DNA from: CAYMJA01 sp964391095
GTDB lineage: Bacteria; Patescibacteriota; Minisyncoccia; Minisyncoccales; GWA2-38-27
Reading direction: 5' to 3'
NCBI GenBank assembly: GCA_964391095.1
Contig: CAYMJA010000002.1
Location: 1 to 64,000 of the forward strand
Length of the DNA stretch: 64,000 nucleotides
Shown: in pieces, positions 17,128 to 25,090 of the stretch
How positions within the stretch are numbered: the first letter of the stretch is position 1
Layout: every line of letters begins with the position of its first letter
Program-made: the position numbers and the translations under genes
The notes under the pieces: model-generated
The model's input: the letters and a program-made list of their open reading frames with translations, nothing else
Databases searched by the model: none
What the model was told of the DNA's origin: nothing

Positions 17128-17991
17128 ATGGCAAAAAGATACAGTAAACAAAAAGAAGCATGGAATAAATTGGCCCGGTGTTGGGTAAAATATGTTACTC
17201 CGCCAGCTAAGCCCTGTGAAGGTCTTCTTAAAATTTGGGAAGAAATTGTAAAACAAGTGGCTAAAAAAGTAGAAAATCCTAAGGCTTTAATCCTCGGAGC
17301 TACACCAGAATTAAGAGATTTACTTCTTAAATATAATTTTGATACTATAGCTTATGATATAAATCCTAATATGCTTAAGGCGATGGAAAAACTAATGAGC
17401 TATAAAAATCATCCTAAAAATAAAAAAATATCAGGTAGCTGGCTAAAGATGAATTTCAAAAAGAATAGCTTTGATCTTATTTTAGGCCATCAATCCCTTG
17501 GACAAATTTTAAATGTAAGAGATTTAAGAAAACTTTTAGATAGATTAAAAAAGATCTTAAAACCAAGTGGATTTCTCTTGATTTGTGAGGTTGTGCGAGA
17601 AAAAATAGAGGCAAAGATTACAGAAAGAAACCGGGCAGAGTTGTTTAAGAAATATCAAAAGAAAAAAATTCTGGAGTGCGAGCTTCATAATTTTTTGAAA
17701 TATAACAGCGACTGGAATCCTTATTCTAAATCACCTTCCTCCCTGGGTACCTTGGCAATTTATAAAAAAATAAAGGAGCTTTCAAGGCGAGATAAAACTA
17801 TTAAAAAGTTTTATTTGTGGTGGGAGAAAGTACTTGGTGGTAAAAATAAACGAGTTCTTGTATTTTTTAAAAAAGATTTGGAGAAATTACTAAGACAATA
17901 CTTTAAATTATTGCCCATTGAACAATGCCACGACTTTCCTTTTTGTAAATATATGCCTTGTTATTTATTAAAAAAGGGGCTGGAAAAATAA
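17128..17991 (+). CDS. methyltransferase-like protein, paralog C
   Basis: 287 residues, more diverged than A and B. It keeps 'WNKLARCWVKYVTPPAKP', motif I 'LILGATPELRDLLL', motif II 'TIAYDINPNML', 'GSWLKMNFKKNSFDLILGHQ' and 'LKKILKPSGFLLI'. The C-terminal domain is longer and ends 'CHDFPFCKYMPCYLLKKGL', with three cysteines. The leader TTTATATTCTAAAGAAAAAA is identical to that of paralog D at 18826. The MTA phosphorylase gene starts 17 nt after its stop. Confidence 0.72.
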   Translation: MAKRYSKQKEAWNKLARCWVKYVTPPAKPCEGLLKIWEEIVKQVAKKVENPKALILGATPELRDLLLKYNFDTIAYDINPNMLKAMEKLMSYKNHPKNKKISGSWLKMNFKKNSFDLILGHQSLGQILNVRDLRKLLDRLKKILKPSGFLLICEVVREKIEAKITERNRAELFKKYQKKKILECELHNFLKYNSDWNPYSKSPSSLGTLAIYKKIKELSRRDKTIKKFYLWWEKVLGGKNKRVLVFFKKDLEKLLRQYFKLLPIEQCHDFPFCKYMPCYLLKKGLEK

Positions 17992-18008
17992 TAGAGTAGA
18001 ATAAATCA

Positions 18009-18812
18009 ATGAAATTAGAAAATTTGAAAGCAAAAATTGGAATTATTGGGGGTTCTGGCTTTTATAATTTCTTGAAAGGAAAAGAGATTTCTGTTACAAC
18101 CCCTTATGGAAAGCCATCGGATAAGATTTTAACTTTTGATTGTCTTGGCAAAAAAGTTGCTTTTTTGCCAAGACACGGGAAAGAGCATCAATATCCTCCT
18201 CATAAAATCAATTACCGGGCAAATTTATATGCTTTTAAAAAGTTGGGGGTTGAAAGAATTATTGCCCCTTGTGCTGTCGGTTCTTTAAAAGCAGAAATAA
18301 AACCAGGCGATTTTGTTATTTGTAACCAATTTATCAACCAGACAAGAGCAAGATTTGATACTTTTTTTGACGGACCAAAGGTAATTCATATTTCAACTGC
18401 TGAACCTTATTGTCTAGAGCTGCGGAAATTAGCGATTAAATCTTGCCAAAAATTAAAAATTCCCTTTCATAAAACCGGCACAATAGTTATTATTGAAGGT
18501 CCAAGATTTTCTACCAGAGCAGAATCAAATTTTTATTCAAAAATGGGAGATATTATTAATATGACTCAATACCCAGAAATGGTTTTAGCAAGAGAACTTG
18601 AAATGTGCTATTTAAGTATTTCTTTGGTTACTGATTACGATGTGGGTTTGAAGAGGCGACAAGATATTAAACCGGTAACGGCCCGAGAAGTTCTTAGGAT
18701 TTTTAAAGAGAACAATGAAAAAGTCAACAAACTGATTCTAAAAATCATAAAAAATATGCCTGAACAGAGAACCTGCAAATGTGGAAAAGTACTAAAAGAA
18801 GCAATTTTGTAG
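18009..18812 (+). CDS. mtnP: S-methyl-5'-thioadenosine phosphorylase
   Basis: 267 residues of the MTAP/PNP family. 'IGIIGGSGFYNFL' is the N-terminal phosphate-binding segment. 'FLPRHGKEHQYPPHKINYRANLYA'-type sequence (about residues 54-77) with the RHG motif and 'EGPRFSTRAES' are diagnostic. 'INMTQYPEMVLARELEMCY' includes the substrate-pocket NMT and the catalytic-region Glu, and 'VTDYDVG' the purine-binding Asp. It splits methylthioadenosine with phosphate into adenine and methylthioribose-1-phosphate. It is embedded in the methyltransferase-like array, which suggests that the array's chemistry releases MTA. The link is inference. Confidence 0.9.
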   Translation: MKLENLKAKIGIIGGSGFYNFLKGKEISVTTPYGKPSDKILTFDCLGKKVAFLPRHGKEHQYPPHKINYRANLYAFKKLGVERIIAPCAVGSLKAEIKPGDFVICNQFINQTRARFDTFFDGPKVIHISTAEPYCLELRKLAIKSCQKLKIPFHKTGTIVIIEGPRFSTRAESNFYSKMGDIINMTQYPEMVLARELEMCYLSISLVTDYDVGLKRRQDIKPVTAREVLRIFKENNEKVNKLILKIIKNMPEQRTCKCGKVLKEAIL

Positions 18813-18845
18813 TATAGTCAATTTATATTCTAAAGAAAAAATAAT

Positions 18846-19701
18846 ATGGCAAAAACAAAAAAATATATCAAAGAACAAATAAAAGCATGGTCTCAGGTCT
18901 CATTTAAGGAAAAGTTAAAAGGGAAAAGAATACAAGGTGGACCTGTAGAAAGAAAAGAAATAGCATCCCTCAAATCTATTTTTAAAAAAATTAAGAAAAA
19001 TATAGCTTTACCAAAAATGTTAATTTTGGGTGTCACTCCGGAATTAAGAGATTTAGCTTTAAAAGAAGGTTTTCAAGTAGTTGCTGTAGATATAAATTTG
19101 GATGTAATCTTAAAAGTAAGTCGATTTTTGAAAATCAAAAATCGAAAAAAAGAAATAATTATAAAAGGGAATTGGTTGGAAATTCCTTTTAAAGAAAATT
19201 ATTTTGATTTGATTGTAGGACACGGCTCATTTAACAACTTATGTCCGAAAGATCATGAAAAATTATTTAAAAAACTTAAGGAATGGCTAAAATCAAAAGG
19301 ATATCTTTGGCTTTTGAATATTGTCTATCCTGAAATCTGTTTTCCTTCTTATCAAGAGTATTCAAACCTATATCAAAAAAAAGAAAATAACCCAAAAAGA
19401 TTTCCATGCCTATAATCGCTTTGTTGCTTTTAGAGATAAGGCCTATAATCCCCAGACGAAAGAACTTTCTGGTAAAAAAGTATTTCAAAATGCAAAAGAG
19501 TTTTACAAAAAAGGAATTTTAAAAAAGAAAATATTTAAAGTTATCCAAAGGCGAATGGTCTTAATAAATCACACAATTTTAGAAGAATCCCTTTGGCTTA
19601 AGATACTAAGAAAATATTTTAAACTTCTTTCAATAAAGCAACCCCATTCTAACAAATATACCTCTTCTTTTTATAAAGTATTTTTGTGTCAGAAGAGATA
19701 A
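18846..19701 (+). pseudogene. methyltransferase-like protein, paralog D, frameshifted
   Basis: The first frame gives 189 residues with 'LILGVTPELRDLALKEGFQV', 'NWLEIPFKENYFDLIVGHGSF' and stops at 19415. The family continues in another frame ('KKITQKDFHAYNRF') up to 19701. The switch is at a run of eight A after position 19374; seven A would restore 'LYQKKKITQKDF', which matches 'LYQEKKISLGDV' in paralog B. It may be a real frameshift, a sequencing error, or slippage. The gene would be about 284 residues if repaired. Confidence 0.75.
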
Positions 19702-19710
19702 GGGTCTAAT

Positions 19711-19773
19711 ATGAAAAAACAAATTTTAAAAGATTCTCCAAATTGGTCTACTTTGGCGAAAAGACAAATATAA
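19711..19773 (+). pseudogene. possible N-terminal remnant of a methyltransferase-like paralog
   Basis: A 20-residue open frame, MKKQILKDSPNWSTLAKRQI, then stop. 'WSTLAKRQ' resembles the 'WNKLARCW' start of paralog C. It lies right behind paralog D. The resemblance is short, so this is only suggestive. Confidence 0.3.
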
Positions 19774-19833
19774 TATAATATTGAAGAGAGCATCCAACTA
19801 CTCCTTCTACCTTCGGAAGAAAAGATGCTAAAA

Positions 19834-19865
19834 GGCAGAAAAAATTTCTGCCTGATTCTTTTTAA
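19834..19865 (+). terminator. terminator at end of methyltransferase array
   Basis: GGCAGAAA/TTTCTGCC hairpin followed by a T-rich stretch. Confidence 0.7.
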
Positions 19866-19878
19866 TCAGCACAAATCC

Positions 19879-19907
19879 TTGACAAAAATATAGATGTATA
19901 ATATAGT
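19879..19907 (+). promoter_or_regulatory. promoter of SPFH gene
   Basis: TTGACA, 17-bp spacer, TATAGT; an overlapping TATAAT sits 5 bp earlier. Confidence 0.7.
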
Positions 19908-19962
19908 CTTAATATCAAGAAAATAGCAAATTAATAATTGAATAATGAAAGGAGAGATAGAA

Positions 19963-21225
19963 ATGGCAAAAGAACAAAAAGAAGAGAAAAAACAAGAAAA
20001 ACAAGTGAAACCGGTGAATCGGGGTTGGATTTTAGTATGTTCGGTTTGGGTTGAACTTCTAGTGTTTGTAGTTATTTGTGCTCCTCTTATATGGGGTTTA
20101 AGTGAAGTAAAAAATGGTAAATTAGATATTTCAATATTAGGAACCTTGCTGGGAATAATACTTGGAATAGTCGGAATGACAATTGTAGGATTTGTACTGA
20201 TTTATTTCTGGTGGGCTCCTAATAACCTCTTCTTCACCTTTATAAGGGAAGGAACAGCTAAGGTTGTTGTTAGGGCTCATCAGTTTCGTAAGGCTTTTAT
20301 CCAATTTAAAGGGTTTGTTATCGACGGGCCTAAAAAAACAGTAAATGTAGTATCTGTGGATGAAAAACATCAAGAGAATGATAAATGGTATGGTGGTTTA
20401 AGGTTTTATGGATTTTGGCCTGTTTGGGATATTTTTACCTACAAATTCGAATGGATCGGTGTAAAAGAAAACGGCGAATTTGATCCTCATCCTAAAGAAA
20501 CCCTTGATTACATTATTTTGAAAGACGATGTTTATGGGTGTAGGGTCGAGAAGGCAGAGGATGAGGAATTAATGCCCTTAGATATTAAGCTGACCTTAAC
20601 TGTAAGAATTATTAATCCTTACAAGGCATTATTTGTGGTTGAGAACTGGTATGAGACGATGATGAATCGAGTTAGGCCATATGTCCGAGACTTTGTTACC
20701 ACCGATACTTACGCCAAGTTTATCAAAGATAATCTAAGAATAGGGGAAGGAATTACGAAAAGATTAGAAAAGGAAGGAATACTAAATGAGCTTCTAGACC
20801 GTTATGGCATAGACATCAGGAAGATTGAAGTTAATGCTATTGACCCGGTAGAAGAATTCCGTAAGGTTGTTATGGCTAAAGTTCTTGCCTTAAGAGAAAA
20901 AGATCGGATAATTACCGAGGCTGGAGCAGAAAAACAAAAACTGGAAATTGTAGCCGAAGGAGAAGCGAACAGAATTAAACGCGTCTATGAAGAAATCGAG
21001 CGATACGGAGGTTTAGGAAAGTTAATTCGGCTTTTAGAGGCTATAGAAAAATCTCCCGGGCAAGGAGCGAAATGGATAATTCCCTTGCCCGGAATGGCTG
21101 AATTTTTTTCCCAGGTTTTTCCTGGGCAAACAACAGAGTCACTTAGTCCCGACAAACTAAGACAGATTAAAGAGATAGTTGGACAGTTGCGTAATGTGAA
21201 ACCCTCGCCAGACAGAGATGGTTAA
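19963..21225 (+). CDS. SPFH/band-7 domain membrane protein
   Basis: 420 residues from ATG 19963, chosen because GGAGAG (19951-19956) is correctly spaced; an upstream ATG at 19945 precedes that site. The N-terminal 20 residues are highly charged, then come two membrane helices (about 24-50 and 60-85). An SPFH domain follows ('LPLDIKLTLTVRIINPYKAL', 'VRDFVTT') and a coiled region ('AGAEKQKLEIVAEGEANRI') typical of band-7 proteins. Such proteins oligomerise on membranes as scaffolds. The gene is a self-contained promoter-gene-terminator unit. Confidence 0.85.
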   Translation: MAKEQKEEKKQEKQVKPVNRGWILVCSVWVELLVFVVICAPLIWGLSEVKNGKLDISILGTLLGIILGIVGMTIVGFVLIYFWWAPNNLFFTFIREGTAKVVVRAHQFRKAFIQFKGFVIDGPKKTVNVVSVDEKHQENDKWYGGLRFYGFWPVWDIFTYKFEWIGVKENGEFDPHPKETLDYIILKDDVYGCRVEKAEDEELMPLDIKLTLTVRIINPYKALFVVENWYETMMNRVRPYVRDFVTTDTYAKFIKDNLRIGEGITKRLEKEGILNELLDRYGIDIRKIEVNAIDPVEEFRKVVMAKVLALREKDRIITEAGAEKQKLEIVAEGEANRIKRVYEEIERYGGLGKLIRLLEAIEKSPGQGAKWIIPLPGMAEFFSQVFPGQTTESLSPDKLRQIKEIVGQLRNVKPSPDRDG

Positions 21226-21239
21226 AGTATTCTAATCCA

Positions 21240-21272
21240 AAAGGAAGTCAATAAATGACTTCCTTTTTTTTA
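21240..21272 (+). terminator. terminator after SPFH gene
   Basis: AAAGGAAGTCA/TGACTTCCTTT hairpin followed by T residues, between convergent genes. Confidence 0.85.
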
Positions 21273-21281
21273 ATAACTTTT

Positions 21282-23483
21282 TTAAGGGGATATACCAAGA
21301 ATCTCCCAGGCCTCTTTTGGCTTCATTTTATTTATATCTTTATCAGTATAACCCTTCTTTCTTAATGCCTCTCTCATTTTTCTCGTTATTACAAACGGGA
21401 TTCCAGATCTCTTTGGTGCTCCTGCTGACGGCTTAGGTGGTCTTTTGGGTGCTCCTGCTGACGGTTTAGGTGGTCTTTTGGGTGCTCCTGGAGGTGGGGG
21501 TTTTGGTATTCCTACTGCTTCGCCGGGGGTAGGAGGAGGAGCTTTGCCCTCTCTCTTGTCTTTTGTCAGATATTCACCTGGTCTCCAACCAGTGTTTATT
21601 ATTCTTTTTTCTTTCAATGCCTTAAAATAACCCTCTTGTCCTTGGTTTTTTTCTTTGATATATTCTCTAAACTCTTCCCAGTTTTCTTCTTGCCTGGTTG
21701 GGTCAAGTTTTTTACTATCTACAAATTCCGTAAATGTCTCATCTATACCCTTAAGGGACTCTCTTTGCCCATTCTTAATTGTCCGGTTTATTTGGAGCCA
21801 CCTGTCTCTATCAAATTGTCCTAAAGTAGCTGTTATTACATTTTTGTCTTTGAATGTTTCAGGTTCCCAGGTTGATATATGTTGAGATCTAGCTTGGCTA
21901 ACAGCTTTTGTGACAGCTTTTTGAGCACTATAACCCTTATAGCCTTCTATTCCTTGGGCAGCCGCTACTTTAGCCAAACGAGGGTCTCTTCTTAATACAC
22001 CGCTGTTTAATATTCCTCCTTTATTAGCTATATCTAAGGGGCGTCCCATTATTTTGTTGAATTCTTTATCTTCCAAGATGTCTTGGTCTGATTTGCCTTT
22101 CCATTTTTCTAATCTTTTAGCTGCTTCAAATACGTCCTGGGCATCTCCTCTGGCTAAAATTTCTATTAAATCACCAGTAGCGTCAGTTTGGGTATCTGCT
22201 TTCTTTAATATTCTATGGCCTAAAGTTTGAGATGAATATGGTTTTGCCCTTGCTTGTGCTTCTTCTATGGCTGGCCTCATCTGGCCGTATTTTCTCATTG
22301 CTTCAGGAAGGAACCACCTTGCCCCCGGAACTTTTTCTACTGTTCTAGATATTGCTCCTACTGCTTCCTTTGCTCTCACTTGTTCCAACCTTGGCTTTAT
22401 TCCTCTTCTTGCCACTGACCTTCCAACCCACTTTCCTCCTCTTTTTGTTAAACTCATTATTGTTGAGGCACCCATAGCTGAGGTTTGAAGTCCGAACACT
22501 AAACCAATCATAAGAAAAGCTATAGGTACAAAATAAGGGAGCACAGTGGTAGCAAAGCCCTGAGGAGTTCCAAAGGCTTTAGAATCTAGATTAGCAAGCA
22601 GCATTCCCAAATAAAGAAAGAAGCCGCAAGTCATTCCGATAATTGACCATTGGATAAACTGATTCCACCACATAGTCCAATATTTTTTTGTAATAGGTAA
22701 AATATAACAGGCAAAAGCCAAAGGAGAGAGAATAACCAATAGCCAAATCACAATATATCTAGCCATAAAAATAACAGCGAAGAGAAGTAAAACTAAAAAT
22801 AAGGCTAAGTTAGCAATAGTGATAACTAAAAGTTGCATTATTTTGCCTGCCATTAGCTTAAAGTTAAACATAGCATCTAAAAATCCTGCGCTGAAAACAT
22901 CTTTCGTCTGACTTAATCTATTTAATAGGGTCGCTCCCCCTGCTTCCCTAACTCCTTTTATGGTAGCATTCATAAAAATATTTGAAGCATCAACAATTAT
23001 ACCGCAAATAACCGGAGCAAAGTTGACTAAAAGGGCAACAACAATAAAAGTAACTAAGAGTTTTTGCGTTTCGCGGCCACCTAATCTCAAGATAGTAGCC
23101 AGAGCAATATAGACCAAGATTAAAACCAGGAACATATTAACAAACCCTTGAGTAATACCTAACCCAGCTTCAATGATTGGGTTTCCATCTGGTAGGGGAC
23201 CGGGTTTTGTATAAGGTAATTCAGTGAAACTTGGGCTTAATACCCAACACAAAATAACATTAGATAAAGTGGCAAGCATGCTGGCAAGGCTTGCCAGAAT
23301 CCAAAATACCACGGCGACCATAGCGCTTGGGATGGTAAGCGGTAAACTTTTTAAGGCTTCCCAAATACCCGCTGAAGCCGATGAGGGCAAAAATAAAAAT
23401 CCTAGAGAAACAAAAACCGAGAGAAATAGAAAAATTTTCTTTTTAGGTAAAAAATAGAAAAATTTTTTAGATATTCGGGACAT
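21282..23483 (-). CDS. VirB6/TrbL-like polytopic T4SS protein
   Basis: About 733 residues from ATG 23483. A signal-like N-terminus ends 'PSSASAG', then come six or more membrane helices over residues 30-350, including 'VVALLVNFAPVICGIIVDAS' and 'YIVIWLLVILSPLAFACYIL'. This is the arrangement of VirB6/TrbL channel proteins in CPR genomes. The C-terminal 350 residues are soluble and charged, and end in a Pro-rich part with an 11-residue repeat GAPKRPPKPSA. It probably works with the VirB4/PrgI/pilin genes at the window start although about 13 kb away. Confidence 0.75.
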   Translation of the reverse strand: MSRISKKFFYFLPKKKIFLFLSVFVSLGFLFLPSSASAGIWEALKSLPLTIPSAMVAVVFWILASLASMLATLSNVILCWVLSPSFTELPYTKPGPLPDGNPIIEAGLGITQGFVNMFLVLILVYIALATILRLGGRETQKLLVTFIVVALLVNFAPVICGIIVDASNIFMNATIKGVREAGGATLLNRLSQTKDVFSAGFLDAMFNFKLMAGKIMQLLVITIANLALFLVLLLFAVIFMARYIVIWLLVILSPLAFACYILPITKKYWTMWWNQFIQWSIIGMTCGFFLYLGMLLANLDSKAFGTPQGFATTVLPYFVPIAFLMIGLVFGLQTSAMGASTIMSLTKRGGKWVGRSVARRGIKPRLEQVRAKEAVGAISRTVEKVPGARWFLPEAMRKYGQMRPAIEEAQARAKPYSSQTLGHRILKKADTQTDATGDLIEILARGDAQDVFEAAKRLEKWKGKSDQDILEDKEFNKIMGRPLDIANKGGILNSGVLRRDPRLAKVAAAQGIEGYKGYSAQKAVTKAVSQARSQHISTWEPETFKDKNVITATLGQFDRDRWLQINRTIKNGQRESLKGIDETFTEFVDSKKLDPTRQEENWEEFREYIKEKNQGQEGYFKALKEKRIINTGWRPGEYLTKDKREGKAPPPTPGEAVGIPKPPPPGAPKRPPKPSAGAPKRPPKPSAGAPKRSGIPFVITRKMREALRKKGYTDKDINKMKPKEAWEILGISP
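21416..21486 (-). repeat. 33-bp tandem repeat in VirB6-like gene
   Basis: Two nearly identical 33-bp units plus a partial third, coding for GAPKRPPKPSA. Only a few bases differ between units, so the duplication is recent. Confidence 0.85.
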
Positions 23484-23508
23484 TAAATTATTATAATACA
23501 AATAAACA

Positions 23509-24411
23509 TTAGGGAGTAGTGAATAACTGTTTAGACGCTTTAGCCAAGTTAATCCAATCGCTGATATTTAATGTTTCGGCTCTTTGGATTGGTTTGATAT
23601 TGTTTTTTAAAAGCCAGTCCTTAACCTGCTCTTTATTTAATTTTAAACCATTTGTTAAGTTATTGGCAAGTTGTTTTCTGGGTTGAGAAAAGCCCGCTTT
23701 AACAATTTTAAAGAATTGCTCGCGGAACGATGCTGAACCGCACGCTGGACTACGCGGAATAATTTGAATTATGGCAGAATCTACCTTAGGAGAGGGCCAG
23801 AAAGATATTTTAGAGACGTAAGAAATAATTTTGGGCTTGGCGTAAAACTGGACGGATACTGCTAAAAGGTTCATTTTGGGAGGTTTAGCGCAAATTCTTT
23901 GAGCAACCTCTTTCTGGATTATCAAAACCATCTTTTGGGGAGGATTGTCGCTTTCTAAAAACTTTCTAATTACCGGAGCAGTGATATAAAAAGGAAGATT
24001 GGCAACTATTTTATAGTGGATAACGAGTAAATGGGTAATTTTTAAAATGTCTCCCTGAATAATTTTAACGTTTTTACAATCTTTCACCCCGTTAGAGATA
24101 CCCTCTTTCTGTGTTTTTTCTCTGTCCCCAAAATCTCTAACGGGGTTCAGCACCTCTTTTAATATCTCCACCATTTTTGGGTCTTTCTCCACCGCAATTA
24201 CTTTCTTTGTGTTTTTAACTAATTCCTGAGTTAGAGCCCCAATACCCGGTCCTATTTCTAAAATAATATCTTCTGAACAGAGTTCAGCTGTTTTAGTAAC
24301 TTTTTTAACTACCTTTTTATTAATTAAAAAATTCTGACCAAGTCGTTTTGAGGGCCGAATTTTATGCTTTTTAAGTAAATTTTTAATAACACCCTTAGAG
24401 GTCAACTTCAT
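23509..24411 (-). CDS. rsmA: 16S rRNA dimethyladenosine transferase KsgA/RsmA
   Basis: 300 residues, about 30 longer than usual. The SAM motif 'ILEIGPGIGALTQELV', catalytic motif IV 'VANLPFYITAPV' and the C-terminal 'FSQPRKQLANNL' are present. It dimethylates two adjacent adenines near the 3' end of 16S rRNA. The extra length is explained by an in-frame palindromic element (24087-24145; NPVRD...ISNGV) between motifs II and III. A second GC-rich insertion (23721-23757; about 'SPACGSASFRE') precedes the C-terminal domain. Neither interrupts a catalytic motif. Confidence 0.95.
   Translation of the reverse strand: MKLTSKGVIKNLLKKHKIRPSKRLGQNFLINKKVVKKVTKTAELCSEDIILEIGPGIGALTQELVKNTKKVIAVEKDPKMVEILKEVLNPVRDFGDREKTQKEGISNGVKDCKNVKIIQGDILKITHLLVIHYKIVANLPFYITAPVIRKFLESDNPPQKMVLIIQKEVAQRICAKPPKMNLLAVSVQFYAKPKIISYVSKISFWPSPKVDSAIIQIIPRSPACGSASFREQFFKIVKAGFSQPRKQLANNLTNGLKLNKEQVKDWLLKNNIKPIQRAETLNISDWINLAKASKQLFTTP
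23721..23757 (-). repeat. GC-rich in-frame insertion in rsmA
   Basis: A 37-bp segment bounded by CGCGG at one end and ACGCGG at the other, about 60% GC in a gene of roughly one-third GC. It encodes about 11 residues not expected in KsgA. The inverted symmetry is only partial. Confidence 0.45.
24087..24145 (-). repeat. 59-bp coding palindromic element, copy in rsmA
   Basis: Arms CCCCGTTAGAGAT and ATCTCTAACGGGG, with a 33-nt centre. It is in frame and encodes NPVRD...ISNGV. See also 27380, 44474, 46763 and 47120. Confidence 0.9.
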
Positions 24412-24451
24412 TAATTTATTCTACCATAGAACTATAAGTTACGCTTAAAAT

Positions 24452-24480
24452 TTGACAAAGATTGAAAGATAAGATATAAT
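24452..24480 (+). promoter_or_regulatory. consensus promoter
   Basis: TTGACA, 17-bp spacer, TATAAT, upstream of the membrane protein at 24538. Confidence 0.9.
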
Positions 24481-24537
24481 GTAAAAATAGCTCAAAATTG
24501 TTTTTTAAAAATTTAATAAAGAAAGGAAGTGAACGAA

Positions 24538-25011
24538 ATGCCGATAATACTCTTACCGATAGCGGTTTTGTCAGTTTATGTTGGTTTATTCATAGAATGC
24601 TTTCGTAGATCTATTTTCCGGGGTTTTCTGCTTCTTGGAATCACAGCACCTATATATTATCTTGCTGGTCTTTGTTATAAAAGTGCAGAAGCAAAAGGTA
24701 TGTCTGATTTTTTAACCCTTGAAGGTATTAGTTGGTGGCTGTTGGCAGCATTGATCTGGATAGTTTTGATAGTAGCTGTTTGGGAGAAGAAATCTCTGCC
24801 TATAGTAATAGGGATTAGCGTTTTCGTTGTTTATTTTATAGGTTTCTTTTGGTATATAACTGTGGTTTTTCCTAAAATACCCGAGAGTTATAGTTCTACC
24901 ATCGGCTCGATTTTCTATATTGCCTCTTTGTTATTGGGGGCAATAGGAATTTTTGTTTTTCCGATCCTTGCGGGATGGGAAACACGGAAACTTATAAAAA
25001 AGGGAGATTAA
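24538..25011 (+). CDS. hypothetical polytopic membrane protein
   Basis: 157 residues from ATG 24538, which has GAAAGGAAG at a good distance; a GTG 9 nt upstream overlaps that site. Five hydrophobic segments span the protein, with a short charged C-terminus 'WETRKLIKKGD'. I do not recognise the family. It has its own consensus promoter, Shine-Dalgarno and terminator, like the PLP-enzyme and SPFH genes. This suggests an independently regulated and possibly acquired gene. Confidence 0.65.
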   Translation: MPIILLPIAVLSVYVGLFIECFRRSIFRGFLLLGITAPIYYLAGLCYKSAEAKGMSDFLTLEGISWWLLAALIWIVLIVAVWEKKSLPIVIGISVFVVYFIGFFWYITVVFPKIPESYSSTIGSIFYIASLLLGAIGIFVFPILAGWETRKLIKKGD

Positions 25012-25030
25012 AACAACCTCCCTTTTTTTC
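24997..25030 (+). terminator. terminator overlapping the stop codon
   Basis: AAAAAAGGGAG/CTCCCTTTTTTT hairpin; the stem begins within the last codons of the membrane protein gene. Confidence 0.8.
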
Positions 25031-25052
25031 TTTTCCTCTGTGGAAAAGTCGC

Positions 25053-25081
25053 TTGACCTTTAATTAGGTATAGGATAGTAT
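25053..25081 (+). promoter_or_regulatory. promoter of M23 peptidase gene
   Basis: TTGACC, 17-bp spacer, TAGTAT, 10 nt before the start codon, so the leader is very short or absent. Confidence 0.55.
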
Positions 25082-25090
25082 ATTAAAATA

